Assembly (NCBI RefSeq): GCF_011753055.1
Contig: NZ_VWWJ01000004.1
Coordinates: 248,001 to 312,000, forward strand
DNA: 64,000 bases
Direction: 5' to 3'
Source of the DNA: Burkholderia sp. Ax-1719
GTDB lineage: Bacteria > Pseudomonadota > Gammaproteobacteria > Burkholderiales > Burkholderiaceae
Part shown: positions 19,099 through 28,967 of the stretch, piece after piece
Layout: every line of letters starts with the position of its first letter
Numbering within the stretch: position 1 is the stretch's first letter
Translations under genes and position numbers: made by a program
The notes under the pieces: model-generated
What the model was told of the DNA's origin: nothing
The model's database searches: none
The model's input: only the letters and a program-made list of their open reading frames with translations

Positions 19099-22000
19099 AT
19101 GGATATTCTGCGAGTTTTATTCGTCCTGCCGTTGCGTATTGTGCGCGGCTTGTTCAATTTGATCGTCAAGATCCTGCGGCCGGTTTTGGGCAGCATCTCA
19201 TGGTCGGCCCCGGCATGGGTGCCGGCGGCCACCGCGGCGGTTCGCCAGCGCCCCCGGTATTTTGCCGTTCGTGCAATCGGCGCTCTCGCGCTGGCTGTTG
19301 CGGCATGGACGGGGTGGCACTGGTATGCGAACCGCCCGAAGCCAGCCGAACCACAGCGCATTACGTTTCAGGCGAAGGTGCCTGCCGTCACGGATTACGT
19401 GCAGGCGGACGGCACGCCGAAGATCACGATTCATCCGCTCGAAGTGGTGTTTTCCGGCTCAGCTGCGCCGATCGAACTGATCGGCAAGATCGTCAGCAAA
19501 GGCATCACCATGAAGCCGGCGCTCAAAGGCGAGTGGAGCTGGACCGACGATCACACGCTGCGCTTCGTGCCGGCGGCCGACTGGCCAGTCGGCGAGCACG
19601 TGGAACTGGACTTTGACATCAAGCAGGCCTTTGCACCGCACGTACTGATGGCCGACGACCACCTGACCTTCGATCTCGCTCCTTTCGTTGCCAGGGCGGG
19701 CAATGCCGAGTTCTATCAGGACCCGCAGAACGCAACGGCGAAGAAAACCATCATGCCGGTGAGCTTTAACTACCCGGTCGATACGGCGAAGTTCGAAAAG
19801 CGCATCTCGCTTGCGTTGGCGGGCAGCGACGGCAAGTTCAATACGCCGCTCAAGTTCACGGTGACGTACGACGCCTACAAGCTGAACGCATGGGTGCACT
19901 CACAGCCGCTCGATTTGCCGCGCGACGATGGGGCGGTGCAACTGAAACTCGATAGCGGCGTGCGCAGCTCGCGTGGCGGCGCGGGCACCCAGGAGCCGCT
20001 GACGTCGGTCGTACGCGTGCCGGGGCTGTATAGCCTTGCGGTGAAGAGCGTCAGCCCGACGCTGGTCGACAACGACCGGTATGAACCAGAACAGGTGCTC
20101 GTCACCGAAATCGGCGGCGCGGTGCGCGGCGCGGACCTGAACGGCCTGATCAAGGCGTGGGTGTTGCCAAAGCGCAGGGAAGGCGTCGACCAGAAGGACG
20201 ACGATCCGCCCTACGAGTGGAGCAATGCGGACGTGAGCGAGAGTGTTCTGCGGCATTCACAACCGCTCGCGCTCGAGCTCGTGCCCACCGAAAACGATTA
20301 TGCGGAACTGCAGAGTTTCAAATTCCACGCCGATCCTGGGCAGCGCGTCTACGTGCGTATTGCCTCCGGGCTGAAGTCCTTCGGCGGCTATATTCTCGGA
20401 CAGCCATCGGTGCAGACCTTCACGGTGCCCGACTATCCGAAGCTGTTGCACTTCATGGCCGACGGCTCGCTGCTCTCGTTGAGCGGCAGCAAGCGGATCT
20501 CGGTGGTGTCGCGCAATCTGCCGGGCATGCAGCTGGAAATCGGCCGCGTGTTGCCAGATCAGTTGCAGCATCTGGTGAGTTTCAACCAGGGCAGCTATAA
20601 GCAGCCAGACCTTGGCTACAGCTTCAGCGAAGACCACATCGTCGAACGCTTCGAGCAGAAGCGGGTATTTCCGAAGACAGGCCCCGGACAGGCGCATTAC
20701 GAAGGTGTGGACCTTGGCCAATATCTAAAGGACGGCAAGCGTGGCGTGTTCCTGCTGCATCTGTCTGCCTATGATCCGGTTGCGGAGAAAAAAAAGGCCG
20801 ATAAGGCCGCGCAGGCAGCGGACCAGGGTTCAGGCAATGGAGACGGTGACAGTGGAGACGCAAGCAGCGACGGCAGCGATGGCAACAACGCCGACGATCC
20901 GTCACCAACTGACACCCGCATGATCGTGGTCACTGACCTGGGCATGCTGGTCAAGCGCGCGCTCGACGGTAGCCAGGACGTGTTCGTGCAGTCGATCCGC
21001 ACAGGCCAGCCTGTAGGCGGCGCGACGGTGTCGGTGCTCGCGCTCAATGGCCAGACGCTGTACACCCAGGATACGACGGCCGACGGTGTGGTGCATTTCC
21101 CGACGTTCAAGGGGCTGGACCACGAGAAGAAGCCGATGCTGTACGTCGTGAAGAAGGGCGACGATCTGTCGTTCCTGCCTGTGGGCGGCCAGGATCGTCA
21201 GCTCGATTTTTCTCGTTTCGATGTGGGCGGCGAGCGCAACCCGACCAGCGAAGGCCAGTTGTCCGCCTACCTGTTCTCGGATCGCGGCATCTACCGTCCC
21301 GGCGATCTCTTCCATATCGGCGTGATCGTGCGCGCGGCGAACTGGGCGCGAAGCCCGTCCGGCGTGCCGCTGCAGGCCGAGGTCGTCGATCCGCGCGGCA
21401 TGACGGTCAAACGCATGCCGCTTGCGGTCGACAATTCCGGCTTTAGCGAACTCTCGTACACGCCATCGGAGACCGCGCCGACGGGCACGTGGAGCGTGAA
21501 TCTTTACATCGTGAAGAACGGCGAGACGGATGCGCCGATCGGCTCGACTACCGTGCAGGTCAAGGAGTTTCTGCCGGATCGCATGAAAGTGCAGGCGCGG
21601 CTCTCGCAGCAGGTGCCTGAAGGCTGGGTCAAGCCCGATCAACTGAAGGGTGTGGTCGACGCGCTGAACCTGTTTGGCACGCCGGCTGCTGACCGGCGCG
21701 TCGAGGCGTCCCTGACGCTGCGTCCGGTCTGGCCGGAATTCCGTAGTTGGCAGGACTATCACTTCTTCGACGTGCGGCGCGCCAAGGAGGGCTACACGAC
21801 CAGCCTCCAGGACGGCAAGACCGACGAGAAGGGGCATACCGAATTCGATCTCGACCTCAAGAAATATGCAGACGCGACCTATCAACTGTATTTTCTGACT
21901 AAGGCGTACGAGGCCGAGGGCGGCCGCAGCGTAGCGGCCAACGCCCAGACGCTGGTTTCCAGCGACGACTGGCTGGTGGGCTACAAGTCGGTAGACGATC

Positions 22001-25000
22001 TCTCCTATGTCAAGCGCGGCAGTCCGCGCAGCGTGCGCCTGGTGGCAATCAATCCGCAGGCGAAATCGATCGAACTCAAGGACCTCAAGGCGCAACTGGT
22101 GGAACAGCGCTATGTATCGGTGCTGACCCGGCAGGATTCCGGAGTCTATAAATACGATTCGCGTTTGAAGGAAGTGCCGGTCAGCGAAAGCCCGTTGACG
22201 ATTGCGGCTGCCGGTCTCGATTACAAACTCCCGACCGACAAGCCGGGCAACTACGCGCTCATCATTCGGAGTGCAGACAACACCGAAGTCAACCGTGTGG
22301 AGTATTCGGTAGCGGGCGACGCCAATGTGTCCCGTTCGCTGGATCGCAACGCAGAGTTGCAGATCAGCCTTAGCAAGCACGATTACGCTCAGGGCGAGCC
22401 GGTCGAGATTGCGATTCGTGCGCCGTATGCCGGCAGCGGCCTGATCACTATCGAGCGCGACAAGGTCTACGCTCACGCCTGGTTTCACGCCGATACCACC
22501 AGCTCCGTCCAGCACATCACGGTGCCGCCGGGTTTCGAGGGCAATGGCTATATCAACGTTCAGTACGTTCGCGATCCATCGTCGGACGAGATTTTCATGA
22601 GCCCGCTGAGCTATGGCGTCGTGCCGTTCTCGGTCAACATGGATGCTCGCCGCAATCGCCTGACGCTCGACGCGCCTGCGCTGGTCAAGCCGGGCCAGAC
22701 AGTCACGTTCAAGCTGCATGCGGGACAACCCACGAAGGCCGTGGTGTTTGCGGTCGACGAAGGTATTTTGCAGGTTGGCCGCTACAAGCTTGGCGATCCG
22801 CTGAAATTCTTCTTCCGCAAACGCATGCTCGAAGTGGCGACGTCGCAGATTCTGGATCTGATCTTGCCGGACTTCGAGAAGCTGATGGCTATGGCGGCGC
22901 CCGGCGGCGACGCCGATGACGCCATCGGCAGCCAGCTCAATCCATTCAAACGTAAGCGAGACAAGCCCGTGGTGTACTGGTCCGGCATTGTCGACGTGAA
23001 TGGCGAGAAGGACGTGAGCTATACCGTGCCCGACTACTTCAACGGCAAGCTGCGGGTCATGGCGGTGTCCGTGTCGCCTGATCTGGTGGGTACCGTCGAG
23101 TCGGCCACCACCGTGCGCGGCGACTTCGTACTGTCGCCGAACGTGCCGACCACACTCGCTCCCGGCGACGAAGCCGAGGTCAGCGTTGGCGTGGCCAACA
23201 ATCTCACGGGCGTGGGCGACAAGCCGGTTCCGGTGACGGTGGCGCTCAAGACCGGTCCGCAGCTTCAGGTGCTGGGCAATGCTGCACAGAATCTGAATCT
23301 TGCGCCGATGCATGAGGGCGTGGCGATTTTCCGCGTCAAGGCAACCCAAACGCTCGGCTCGGGCAATCTGACGTTCAGCGCGCGTTACGGCGCAAAGTCC
23401 GCGGCGCAGAGTCTCGATCTTTCCGTGCGTCCGGCTGCTGAGTATCGCACCCAGGTAGACATTGCCCGCGTCGGTCCGAACAGCAAGGCGGATGTGTCCA
23501 GCTTGCGCTCGATGTACGAAGCGTATGCTTCCCGCGACGCCAGCATTTCGACCTTGCCGGTGGTGCTGACGCAAGGGCTGACGTCCTGGCTCGTGAACGT
23601 GCAGAACTATTGCAGCGAGCAGATCGTCAGTGCGGCTGTTCCGCGCCTGATCGCGTCGAAATGGCCGGCTGTGCCAGCGCTTACGCACGTTCTGCAAGCT
23701 GCTAACAGCGATCCGCAGCAGACTAGCGATCAGGCGCTGGCACAGACGCTGGACGTGCTGCGGTCACGGCAGAACAGCCAGGGCGGCTTCGGGCTGTGGT
23801 CCGCGACGCCGGATGCGGAGCCGTTTGTCTCGGCGTATACGATGCATTTCCTGCTGGAAGCGCGCGATCGGGGCGTTACGGTGCCCGCCGACATGCTCGA
23901 TGCAGGCAATCAGTATCTGCACAAGCTCGCTGCCGATGACAGCCTGGATTCGCTCGATCTTTTGCGGCAACGCGCCTACGCGGTGTATCTGCTGACCCGC
24001 CAGGGCAACGTCACGACCAACGATCTGGCGGCGGTGCAAAAGCGCTTGCAGGAAGCCTTCCCGAACGACTGGAAAAACGATCTGGCCGCCGCCTGGCTAG
24101 CGGCTTCCTATGAATTGCTCAAGCAGGACAAGGAGGCCAATACGCTGATTGCCGGGCCGCAGCGTGAACTCGAGGGCAAGAGGGATATTTCGAGCTTCGA
24201 CTACGGCTACTACACGGATCCGCTAACGCGCGATGCGAGCACGCTCTATCTGTTGTCGAAGTACTTCCCGAATCGGGCCAAGGCACTTTCGCCGCAGGTG
24301 ATGGAAAACATTGCTGGGCCGCTGGCGCGCAACGATTTCAATACCTTGTCCGCGGCCATGACAGTGCTCGCGCTCGATGCTTACGCGAACATCAACGCAG
24401 GCGGGCTGGACAAGCTGGCCATCGACGAAATCCATGCTGACGGCAGCGTCAAGGCGATTTCCGCGCTGCAAGCCAATCTGTTGCAGGCGGGCAACTGGAG
24501 CGCGGCTGCAACACGGTTGCGCTTCGTCAACGGCAGCGCGATGTCGGCATGGCGCGTGACGAGTCAGAGCGGTTACGACCGTGGCGTGCCCGACAAGGCG
24601 ATCAAGAATGGCATCGAGATTGTGCGCGACTACACCGACAGCAATGGCAAGCCGCTCGACAAGATCACGCTTGGCGAAGAAATCGAGGTCCACGTGAAGA
24701 TCCGTGCTACCGAAGATGATGCGGTGGACAATGTGTCGATTGTCGATTTGCTGCCGGGCGGCTTCGAGCCGGTGATCGAGCCGCCGCCTGCTCCCGCGCA
24801 AACCGACGACAGCAATAGCGGTCAGAACGATCAAGGCCAGCAAGGCGATCAGAGTGGCGATGTCACGGATGGACAAGATGCGCAACCCGCTCGCTGGCGC
24901 TCACCGATCGGCCTCTCAAGTTCGACCTGGCAGCCCGAATACGCCGATATCCGCGAGGATCGTGTGGTGATCTATGGGACCGCGACGAAGGACGTCAAGG

Positions 25001-25137
25001 AGTTTGTCTATCGCATCAAAGCTGGCAACGCAGGCAAGTTCCTCGTGCCGCCTGCGTTTGCGGAGTCGATGTACGATCGCCGCGTTCAGGCTCGTTCCCC
25101 GGGTGGCGCCATGCTCACGGTGGTGCGCAAGCCCTGA
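19099..25137 (+). CDS. Bacterial alpha-2-macroglobulin (YfhM-like), membrane-anchored protease trap
   Basis: 2012 aa, longer than E. coli YfhM (~1650). It traps foreign proteases in the periplasm by covalent thioester capture. The N-terminus has amphipathic segments and one hydrophobic helix (~residues 55-75) that acts as a signal anchor, with no lipobox. MG-type beta domains follow, then bait region and thioester domain. The thioester motif is Cys1505-Ser-Glu-Gln1508 (NYCSEQIV), a variant of C-L/G-E-Q. Two acidic Asp/Gly/Ser-rich inserts occur near residues 565-610 and 1900-1925. The C-terminal receptor-type domain has LPGGFEP. It is upstream of pbpC, as in E. coli. Confidence 0.93.
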   Translation: MDILRVLFVLPLRIVRGLFNLIVKILRPVLGSISWSAPAWVPAATAAVRQRPRYFAVRAIGALALAVAAWTGWHWYANRPKPAEPQRITFQAKVPAVTDYVQADGTPKITIHPLEVVFSGSAAPIELIGKIVSKGITMKPALKGEWSWTDDHTLRFVPAADWPVGEHVELDFDIKQAFAPHVLMADDHLTFDLAPFVARAGNAEFYQDPQNATAKKTIMPVSFNYPVDTAKFEKRISLALAGSDGKFNTPLKFTVTYDAYKLNAWVHSQPLDLPRDDGAVQLKLDSGVRSSRGGAGTQEPLTSVVRVPGLYSLAVKSVSPTLVDNDRYEPEQVLVTEIGGAVRGADLNGLIKAWVLPKRREGVDQKDDDPPYEWSNADVSESVLRHSQPLALELVPTENDYAELQSFKFHADPGQRVYVRIASGLKSFGGYILGQPSVQTFTVPDYPKLLHFMADGSLLSLSGSKRISVVSRNLPGMQLEIGRVLPDQLQHLVSFNQGSYKQPDLGYSFSEDHIVERFEQKRVFPKTGPGQAHYEGVDLGQYLKDGKRGVFLLHLSAYDPVAEKKKADKAAQAADQGSGNGDGDSGDASSDGSDGNNADDPSPTDTRMIVVTDLGMLVKRALDGSQDVFVQSIRTGQPVGGATVSVLALNGQTLYTQDTTADGVVHFPTFKGLDHEKKPMLYVVKKGDDLSFLPVGGQDRQLDFSRFDVGGERNPTSEGQLSAYLFSDRGIYRPGDLFHIGVIVRAANWARSPSGVPLQAEVVDPRGMTVKRMPLAVDNSGFSELSYTPSETAPTGTWSVNLYIVKNGETDAPIGSTTVQVKEFLPDRMKVQARLSQQVPEGWVKPDQLKGVVDALNLFGTPAADRRVEASLTLRPVWPEFRSWQDYHFFDVRRAKEGYTTSLQDGKTDEKGHTEFDLDLKKYADATYQLYFLTKAYEAEGGRSVAANAQTLVSSDDWLVGYKSVDDLSYVKRGSPRSVRLVAINPQAKSIELKDLKAQLVEQRYVSVLTRQDSGVYKYDSRLKEVPVSESPLTIAAAGLDYKLPTDKPGNYALIIRSADNTEVNRVEYSVAGDANVSRSLDRNAELQISLSKHDYAQGEPVEIAIRAPYAGSGLITIERDKVYAHAWFHADTTSSVQHITVPPGFEGNGYINVQYVRDPSSDEIFMSPLSYGVVPFSVNMDARRNRLTLDAPALVKPGQTVTFKLHAGQPTKAVVFAVDEGILQVGRYKLGDPLKFFFRKRMLEVATSQILDLILPDFEKLMAMAAPGGDADDAIGSQLNPFKRKRDKPVVYWSGIVDVNGEKDVSYTVPDYFNGKLRVMAVSVSPDLVGTVESATTVRGDFVLSPNVPTTLAPGDEAEVSVGVANNLTGVGDKPVPVTVALKTGPQLQVLGNAAQNLNLAPMHEGVAIFRVKATQTLGSGNLTFSARYGAKSAAQSLDLSVRPAAEYRTQVDIARVGPNSKADVSSLRSMYEAYASRDASISTLPVVLTQGLTSWLVNVQNYCSEQIVSAAVPRLIASKWPAVPALTHVLQAANSDPQQTSDQALAQTLDVLRSRQNSQGGFGLWSATPDAEPFVSAYTMHFLLEARDRGVTVPADMLDAGNQYLHKLAADDSLDSLDLLRQRAYAVYLLTRQGNVTTNDLAAVQKRLQEAFPNDWKNDLAAAWLAASYELLKQDKEANTLIAGPQRELEGKRDISSFDYGYYTDPLTRDASTLYLLSKYFPNRAKALSPQVMENIAGPLARNDFNTLSAAMTVLALDAYANINAGGLDKLAIDEIHADGSVKAISALQANLLQAGNWSAAATRLRFVNGSAMSAWRVTSQSGYDRGVPDKAIKNGIEIVRDYTDSNGKPLDKITLGEEIEVHVKIRATEDDAVDNVSIVDLLPGGFEPVIEPPPAPAQTDDSNSGQNDQGQQGDQSGDVTDGQDAQPARWRSPIGLSSSTWQPEYADIREDRVVIYGTATKDVKEFVYRIKAGNAGKFLVPPAFAESMYDRRVQARSPGGAMLTVVRKP

Positions 25138-25143
25138 GTCTCA

Positions 25144-25183
25144 CGGCCACACGTCTGATGCTAAAGCCGACGACGTGTGGCCG
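25144..25183. terminator. 12-bp perfect hairpin between the A2M gene and pbpC
   Basis: CGGCCACACGTC (25144-25155) and GACGTGTGGCCG (25172-25183) form a perfect stem with a 16-nt loop. It begins 6 bp after the A2M stop and overlaps the most upstream possible pbpC start. A short T-rich stretch follows at ~25199-25210. It may attenuate pbpC relative to the A2M gene or stabilise the upstream mRNA end. Confidence 0.55.
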
Positions 25184-27627
25184 CAGCGACAAAGTCATTC
25201 CTGTTTTCCCTGAATCTCCTCATTGTGTCCTCTCTTCGCTCCTTGCTGCCTGCTTGCGTTCGCTGGATCCAGCGCTGGCAGAACTGGCTGGTTGGTGCGC
25301 TGCTCGTCGTGGGTGTGCTGGCGGGTTGCCGCTTGTGGCCGCATCCATCGTTGCAGGGCTGGAAGCCCACTTCCACGGCGGTCTATGACGACCAGGGTCG
25401 TTTGCTGCGCCTCACGCTTGCAAGCGACGACCGTTTTCGCCTGTGGGTGCCGCTCAAGGATATGTCGCCGCAACTGGTGGACGGCGTGTTGCTGCACGAA
25501 GACCGCTGGTATCGCTGGCATCCGGGTTTCAATGCCTATGGTCTGGTGCGCGGCGCGTGGGTCACCTATGTGCGGCACGGCAACCGCCAGGGCGGCTCAA
25601 CGATCACCATGCAACTGGCGCGCTCGCTCTGGCAGCTCAACACGCGCACGCCGTGGGGCAAGCTCAGGCAGGTAGGGCGGGCGATCCAGCTCGAACTGTT
25701 TTACTCGAAGGCGCAGATTCTTGAGGCGTATCTGAACGATGCGCCGTATGGCCGTAATGTCGAAGGAGCCGGGGCGGCCAGCATCGCGTATTTCAACAAG
25801 CCGGTGGGGGATTTGAGCCTGCCAGAGGCGTTGGCATTGGCCGTGATTCCGCAGGACCCCGTGCGCCGGCTACCGAGCGTGCCCGCACAGACAGCGGACG
25901 GCGCCGCTCAAGTGATCAACCATCAACTCACGAGCTCGCGCAACCGTCTCTATGCCCGCTGGCTGAAGGGGCACCCACAAGACGCGGCGCTCAAACCGCT
26001 GTTCGCCTTACCGCTGAATATCCGGCCGTTGTCGCGCCTGCCGTTTGAAGCGCCGCATGCGGTCGAGCAGGTGCTCGCGGCGCGTCGCATGGATAGCGAC
26101 GACCAGGAATCGCGGGTGCGCACCACACTCGATCTCGATCTCCAGCATATTCTTGAACGGCAGATCACGCGCTATGTCGCGCGCAATAACGGCATCGGCA
26201 TTCGCAATGCGTCGGCCATGCTGGTCGACACGCGCGATATGGGCATCAAGGCGTTGGTTGGCTCGGCGAACTTCTTCGACCGCTCGATCCAGGGGCAGGT
26301 CAACGGCACGCTGGCGCGTCGTTCGCCGGGGTCGGCGCTCAAGCCCTTCATTTATGCGCTGGGATTCGATCAGGGCGTGATGCACCCACAGACTGTGCTG
26401 CGCGACGTGCCGACCTCGTTCGGCCCCTACACACCGGAGAATTTCGACGGCCATTTTCTCGGCCCAATCACCGCTACCGACGCACTGAACCGCAGCCGCA
26501 ATATTCCCGCGGTGTGGGTTGCTTCGCAATTGCATCAGCCCGATCTGTATCAGTTCCTGCAGCAAGCGGGCGTTGGCCACATGGCAAGCGAGCAGCATTA
26601 CGGGCTTGCGCTGGTGCTGGGCGGTGGCGAGGTGACCATGCAGGAGCTGGCGGGCCTGTATGCGATGCTCGCCAATCGTGGTGAACTGAAGCCGTTGCGG
26701 CTGCGCGCCAGCGACCCTCAGGTGGCCGGCACGCGCATGCTGAGCGACGAGGCAAGCTTCATGGTGATGGACATGCTGCGCCAGCATTTGCGGCCCGATG
26801 AAACCACCGGGGCGCAGCCGTCCCATTTGCCGGTTTACTGGAAGACGGGCACATCGTGGGCGTTTCGTGATGCGTGGACGGCCGGCGTTTTCGGCCCTTA
26901 TGTGCTGGTGGTGTGGGTCGGTAACTTCGATAGCACGGGCAACCCGGCTTTCGTTGGCGTGGATGCCGCTGCGCCGTTGTTTTTCCAGATCGTCGATGGA
27001 CTCGAAGCCGAACGCCCGCAACTGGCGGAACCGGTGCGCCCGAGGCCAGGCAATCTCAAACGCGTGCAGATCTGTCTGGCGAGCGGAGACCTGCCGAACC
27101 AGTGGTGCCCGCAACGCGGCTGGACCTGGTTCATTCCGGGCAAATCGCCGATTCGCGTGAGCAACGTTCATCGTCCGGTCGTGATCGACGATGCAACCGG
27201 GTTGCCCGCCTGTCCGCCGTACACTGACAAGCACACGCATGAGGAAGTGTTCGAATTCTGGCCTTCTGACCTGCAGCAGGTATTTGCGCAAGCGGGTATT
27301 CCGCGCCGCAAGCCGCCGCAAAATCCGTTGTGTCGGGACGCGGGAACACCGGACGGAGCGCCGCCGCAGATTACCTCGCCCGTGCGCGGCAGCGTCTATG
27401 CGATGCGCCTGAAGCAGATCGGGCAGGAGCGCATCGCTTTCAACGCAATCGCAGACGCCGACGCACACACGATGTATTGGTTCGTCAACGACGCCTACGT
27501 GGGGCGTAGCGACCCCGGCGCTGCGCTGTACTGGCAGCCTCGCACGGCAGGCAGCTACACCGTGCGGGCAATCGACGATCATGGCCGTATCGATCAACGC
27601 ATGCTGGAGGTGAGTCTGCTTGAGTAG
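25177..27627 (+). CDS. pbpC: Penicillin-binding protein 1C
   Basis: 816 aa bifunctional peptidoglycan synthase. The membrane anchor is near residues 35-55. The GT51 transglycosylase has LHEDRWYRWHPGFN (catalytic Glu108) and RQGGSTITMQLARSLW. The transpeptidase has SPGSALKPF (Ser386 and Lys389), SRNIPAVWVA and KTGTSWAFRDAW (from Lys556). A C-terminal BiPBP_C domain (~residues 715-815) is present. In E. coli PbpC is the partner of the periplasmic A2M, the pair being thought to repair walls and block proteases after attack. The first codon is uncertain: GTG 25177 lies inside the hairpin, and GTG 25225 or TTG 25243 would still include the membrane helix. Confidence 0.93.
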   Translation: MAAATKSFLFSLNLLIVSSLRSLLPACVRWIQRWQNWLVGALLVVGVLAGCRLWPHPSLQGWKPTSTAVYDDQGRLLRLTLASDDRFRLWVPLKDMSPQLVDGVLLHEDRWYRWHPGFNAYGLVRGAWVTYVRHGNRQGGSTITMQLARSLWQLNTRTPWGKLRQVGRAIQLELFYSKAQILEAYLNDAPYGRNVEGAGAASIAYFNKPVGDLSLPEALALAVIPQDPVRRLPSVPAQTADGAAQVINHQLTSSRNRLYARWLKGHPQDAALKPLFALPLNIRPLSRLPFEAPHAVEQVLAARRMDSDDQESRVRTTLDLDLQHILERQITRYVARNNGIGIRNASAMLVDTRDMGIKALVGSANFFDRSIQGQVNGTLARRSPGSALKPFIYALGFDQGVMHPQTVLRDVPTSFGPYTPENFDGHFLGPITATDALNRSRNIPAVWVASQLHQPDLYQFLQQAGVGHMASEQHYGLALVLGGGEVTMQELAGLYAMLANRGELKPLRLRASDPQVAGTRMLSDEASFMVMDMLRQHLRPDETTGAQPSHLPVYWKTGTSWAFRDAWTAGVFGPYVLVVWVGNFDSTGNPAFVGVDAAAPLFFQIVDGLEAERPQLAEPVRPRPGNLKRVQICLASGDLPNQWCPQRGWTWFIPGKSPIRVSNVHRPVVIDDATGLPACPPYTDKHTHEEVFEFWPSDLQQVFAQAGIPRRKPPQNPLCRDAGTPDGAPPQITSPVRGSVYAMRLKQIGQERIAFNAIADADAHTMYWFVNDAYVGRSDPGAALYWQPRTAGSYTVRAIDDHGRIDQRMLEVSLLE

Positions 27628-27675
27628 GCGAGGCTCAAGCTCCGGGAAGTCAGCCGCAACAAACCGCGCGGGAAA

Positions 27676-28119
27676 TCATTCTTTTCGGCCAAGGCGATTG
27701 CCGAAGCGCCCGCGAGTTTCGAGGCGAGCGCCAAACAGCGGCAGAATCAGAAAGCCAAGGCCGGAAGGTAGTCCCCACAGTGCATCGCCCCAGAGCGCGA
27801 AAAATGTGGCGGCGCGGGCGGTTGCCGCGGGTGCATTGGCATCGTACAGGACGGGCAAATCCGTGCCGGCTGGACGGCTCACGCCTCCATTCTGGACGAA
27901 TTCGATACGCTGACCCCGTGCTGTCTCGAACCGGATGGTCGGGTGTCCCTCCGCGCTGACGATGACACCGGTCGCGTGCTGCGCGTGCGACAGGAACATC
28001 GCGGTCAGCCACGCCTGTCTGGTGCACCAGACCAGTATGCAGGCACCGATGATCATGCCGAAGAGGGTTCTGAAATTCCACTCAGGCTTCGCCGGCGATT
28101 CTGTTTCGGGAGCATTCAT
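27676..28119 (-). CDS. DUF3592-like membrane protein
   Basis: 147 aa from the ATG at 28119 (MNAPETESPAKPEWNF). It has a helix near residues 20-48 (LFGMIIGACILVWCTRQAWLTAMFL), a small extracytoplasmic beta domain (ATGVIVSAEGHPTIRFETARGQRIEFVQNGG, PVLYDANAPAATARA) and a second helix. This is the DUF3592 plan, whose function is unknown. An upstream ATG at 28140 is possible. At the chosen start the initiation codon overlaps that of the divergent exported-protein gene within CATG. Confidence 0.6.
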   Translation of the reverse strand: MNAPETESPAKPEWNFRTLFGMIIGACILVWCTRQAWLTAMFLSHAQHATGVIVSAEGHPTIRFETARGQRIEFVQNGGVSRPAGTDLPVLYDANAPAATARAATFFALWGDALWGLPSGLGFLILPLFGARLETRGRFGNRLGRKE

Positions 28120-28681
28120 GTTACGCCTGGTTGAATTCATTCTTGTCTGGCTGGTAGCGGGGCTGTCCAGCTTCAATCTGGTCTGTGCAGACACGATCGC
28201 GACGTCGCACGATCTGGATGCCGCGCTGGAAGCCGCTGTTCAATGTCGGCCCGAAGCGTGGAACAGCCTTGTCGAAAGCAGCCTTGATTCAGGCTCTCAA
28301 ACGTTCCGGTCACCTGGGATTGTTGAGCGCTCCACCGATACCGAGACAGCATACTTGTTGCCCACTGGAACGAAAGTATTCGGATACGTTGCGACCAGAG
28401 CGTGGCAGATCAATACGAGCATCGATGTATTCTATGTCGAATTAACCGGTGGGGCCGACGCAGTACGACATTTGAAAGATCGACTGAAACTTGTTGCGCC
28501 CAGCGCGGATTCTCCATACGGGTATATCGATTACTTGAAAGCGAGGTTTGTGAAAATCATCAGTCCGCGGACTCCCAACGGCAATGTGGATGATCGCGCA
28601 ATCATTCTGGGCAACGGATACCGGGACAATCGGCGCTATGTCGCGATTGGCTGTTGGTTTTACTCGGGAGACCCTGGTTGA
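28118..28681 (+). CDS. Exported protein of unknown function
   Basis: 187 aa from the ATG at 28118, preceded by a cgggag ribosome site. A signal peptide is present (MLRLVEFILVWLVAGLSSFNLVCA). The mature part is mixed alpha/beta with two cysteines (CRPEAW and GCWFYSGD at the end), and the segment LLPTGTKVFGYVATRAWQIN...SIDVFYVELTG suggests a beta-rich core. Not recognised. The ATG overlaps the start codon of the divergent DUF3592-like gene. Confidence 0.6.
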   Translation: MLRLVEFILVWLVAGLSSFNLVCADTIATSHDLDAALEAAVQCRPEAWNSLVESSLDSGSQTFRSPGIVERSTDTETAYLLPTGTKVFGYVATRAWQINTSIDVFYVELTGGADAVRHLKDRLKLVAPSADSPYGYIDYLKARFVKIISPRTPNGNVDDRAIILGNGYRDNRRYVAIGCWFYSGDPG

Positions 28682-28967
28682 AATGGTATCGCCAGGAGGT
28701 CGTCAGTTGGATATCAACCTGCCGTTTGCAGATCAGGAAAGGAACCTCCACGCATTTGACGCACGGACCGGGCCGTATGCCTGCAATATTTCCCCTTGGT
28801 GTCGTGGTCGCGTGGGGCCTGTTGAGCGTCCTCGTCGTTGTTGCGCACCATCTGGGCGTGATTACCTGAGTGCATGATTGCCCGTGCAGTCGGACTCTGG
28901 AGTTATCCGATGCGCTGGTGTGGCGTGCCGAAAGAAGACGAGTTCACCGCAGGCGAGTTGTGACGAC
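28682..28967. other. No supported gene; one marginal small membrane peptide frame
   Basis: Nothing convincing. A 31-codon frame at 28775-28869 (+) would encode a single hydrophobic helix (PLGVVVAWGLLSVLVVVAHH). It lacks a clear ribosome site, so I do not call it a gene. Confidence 0.4.

Noticed and set aside
20902..23697. 931-codon open frame antisense to the alpha-2-macroglobulin gene
   Set aside because: It is the mirror of a GC-rich coding sequence, with His/Arg-rich content and no family features.
26008..27597. 529-codon frame antisense to pbpC
   Set aside because: Shadow of the pbpC codons; no recognisable domain or ribosome site.
28775..28869. 31-codon hydrophobic peptide as a small membrane protein
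   Set aside because: No good ribosome site and no homologue that I recognise.
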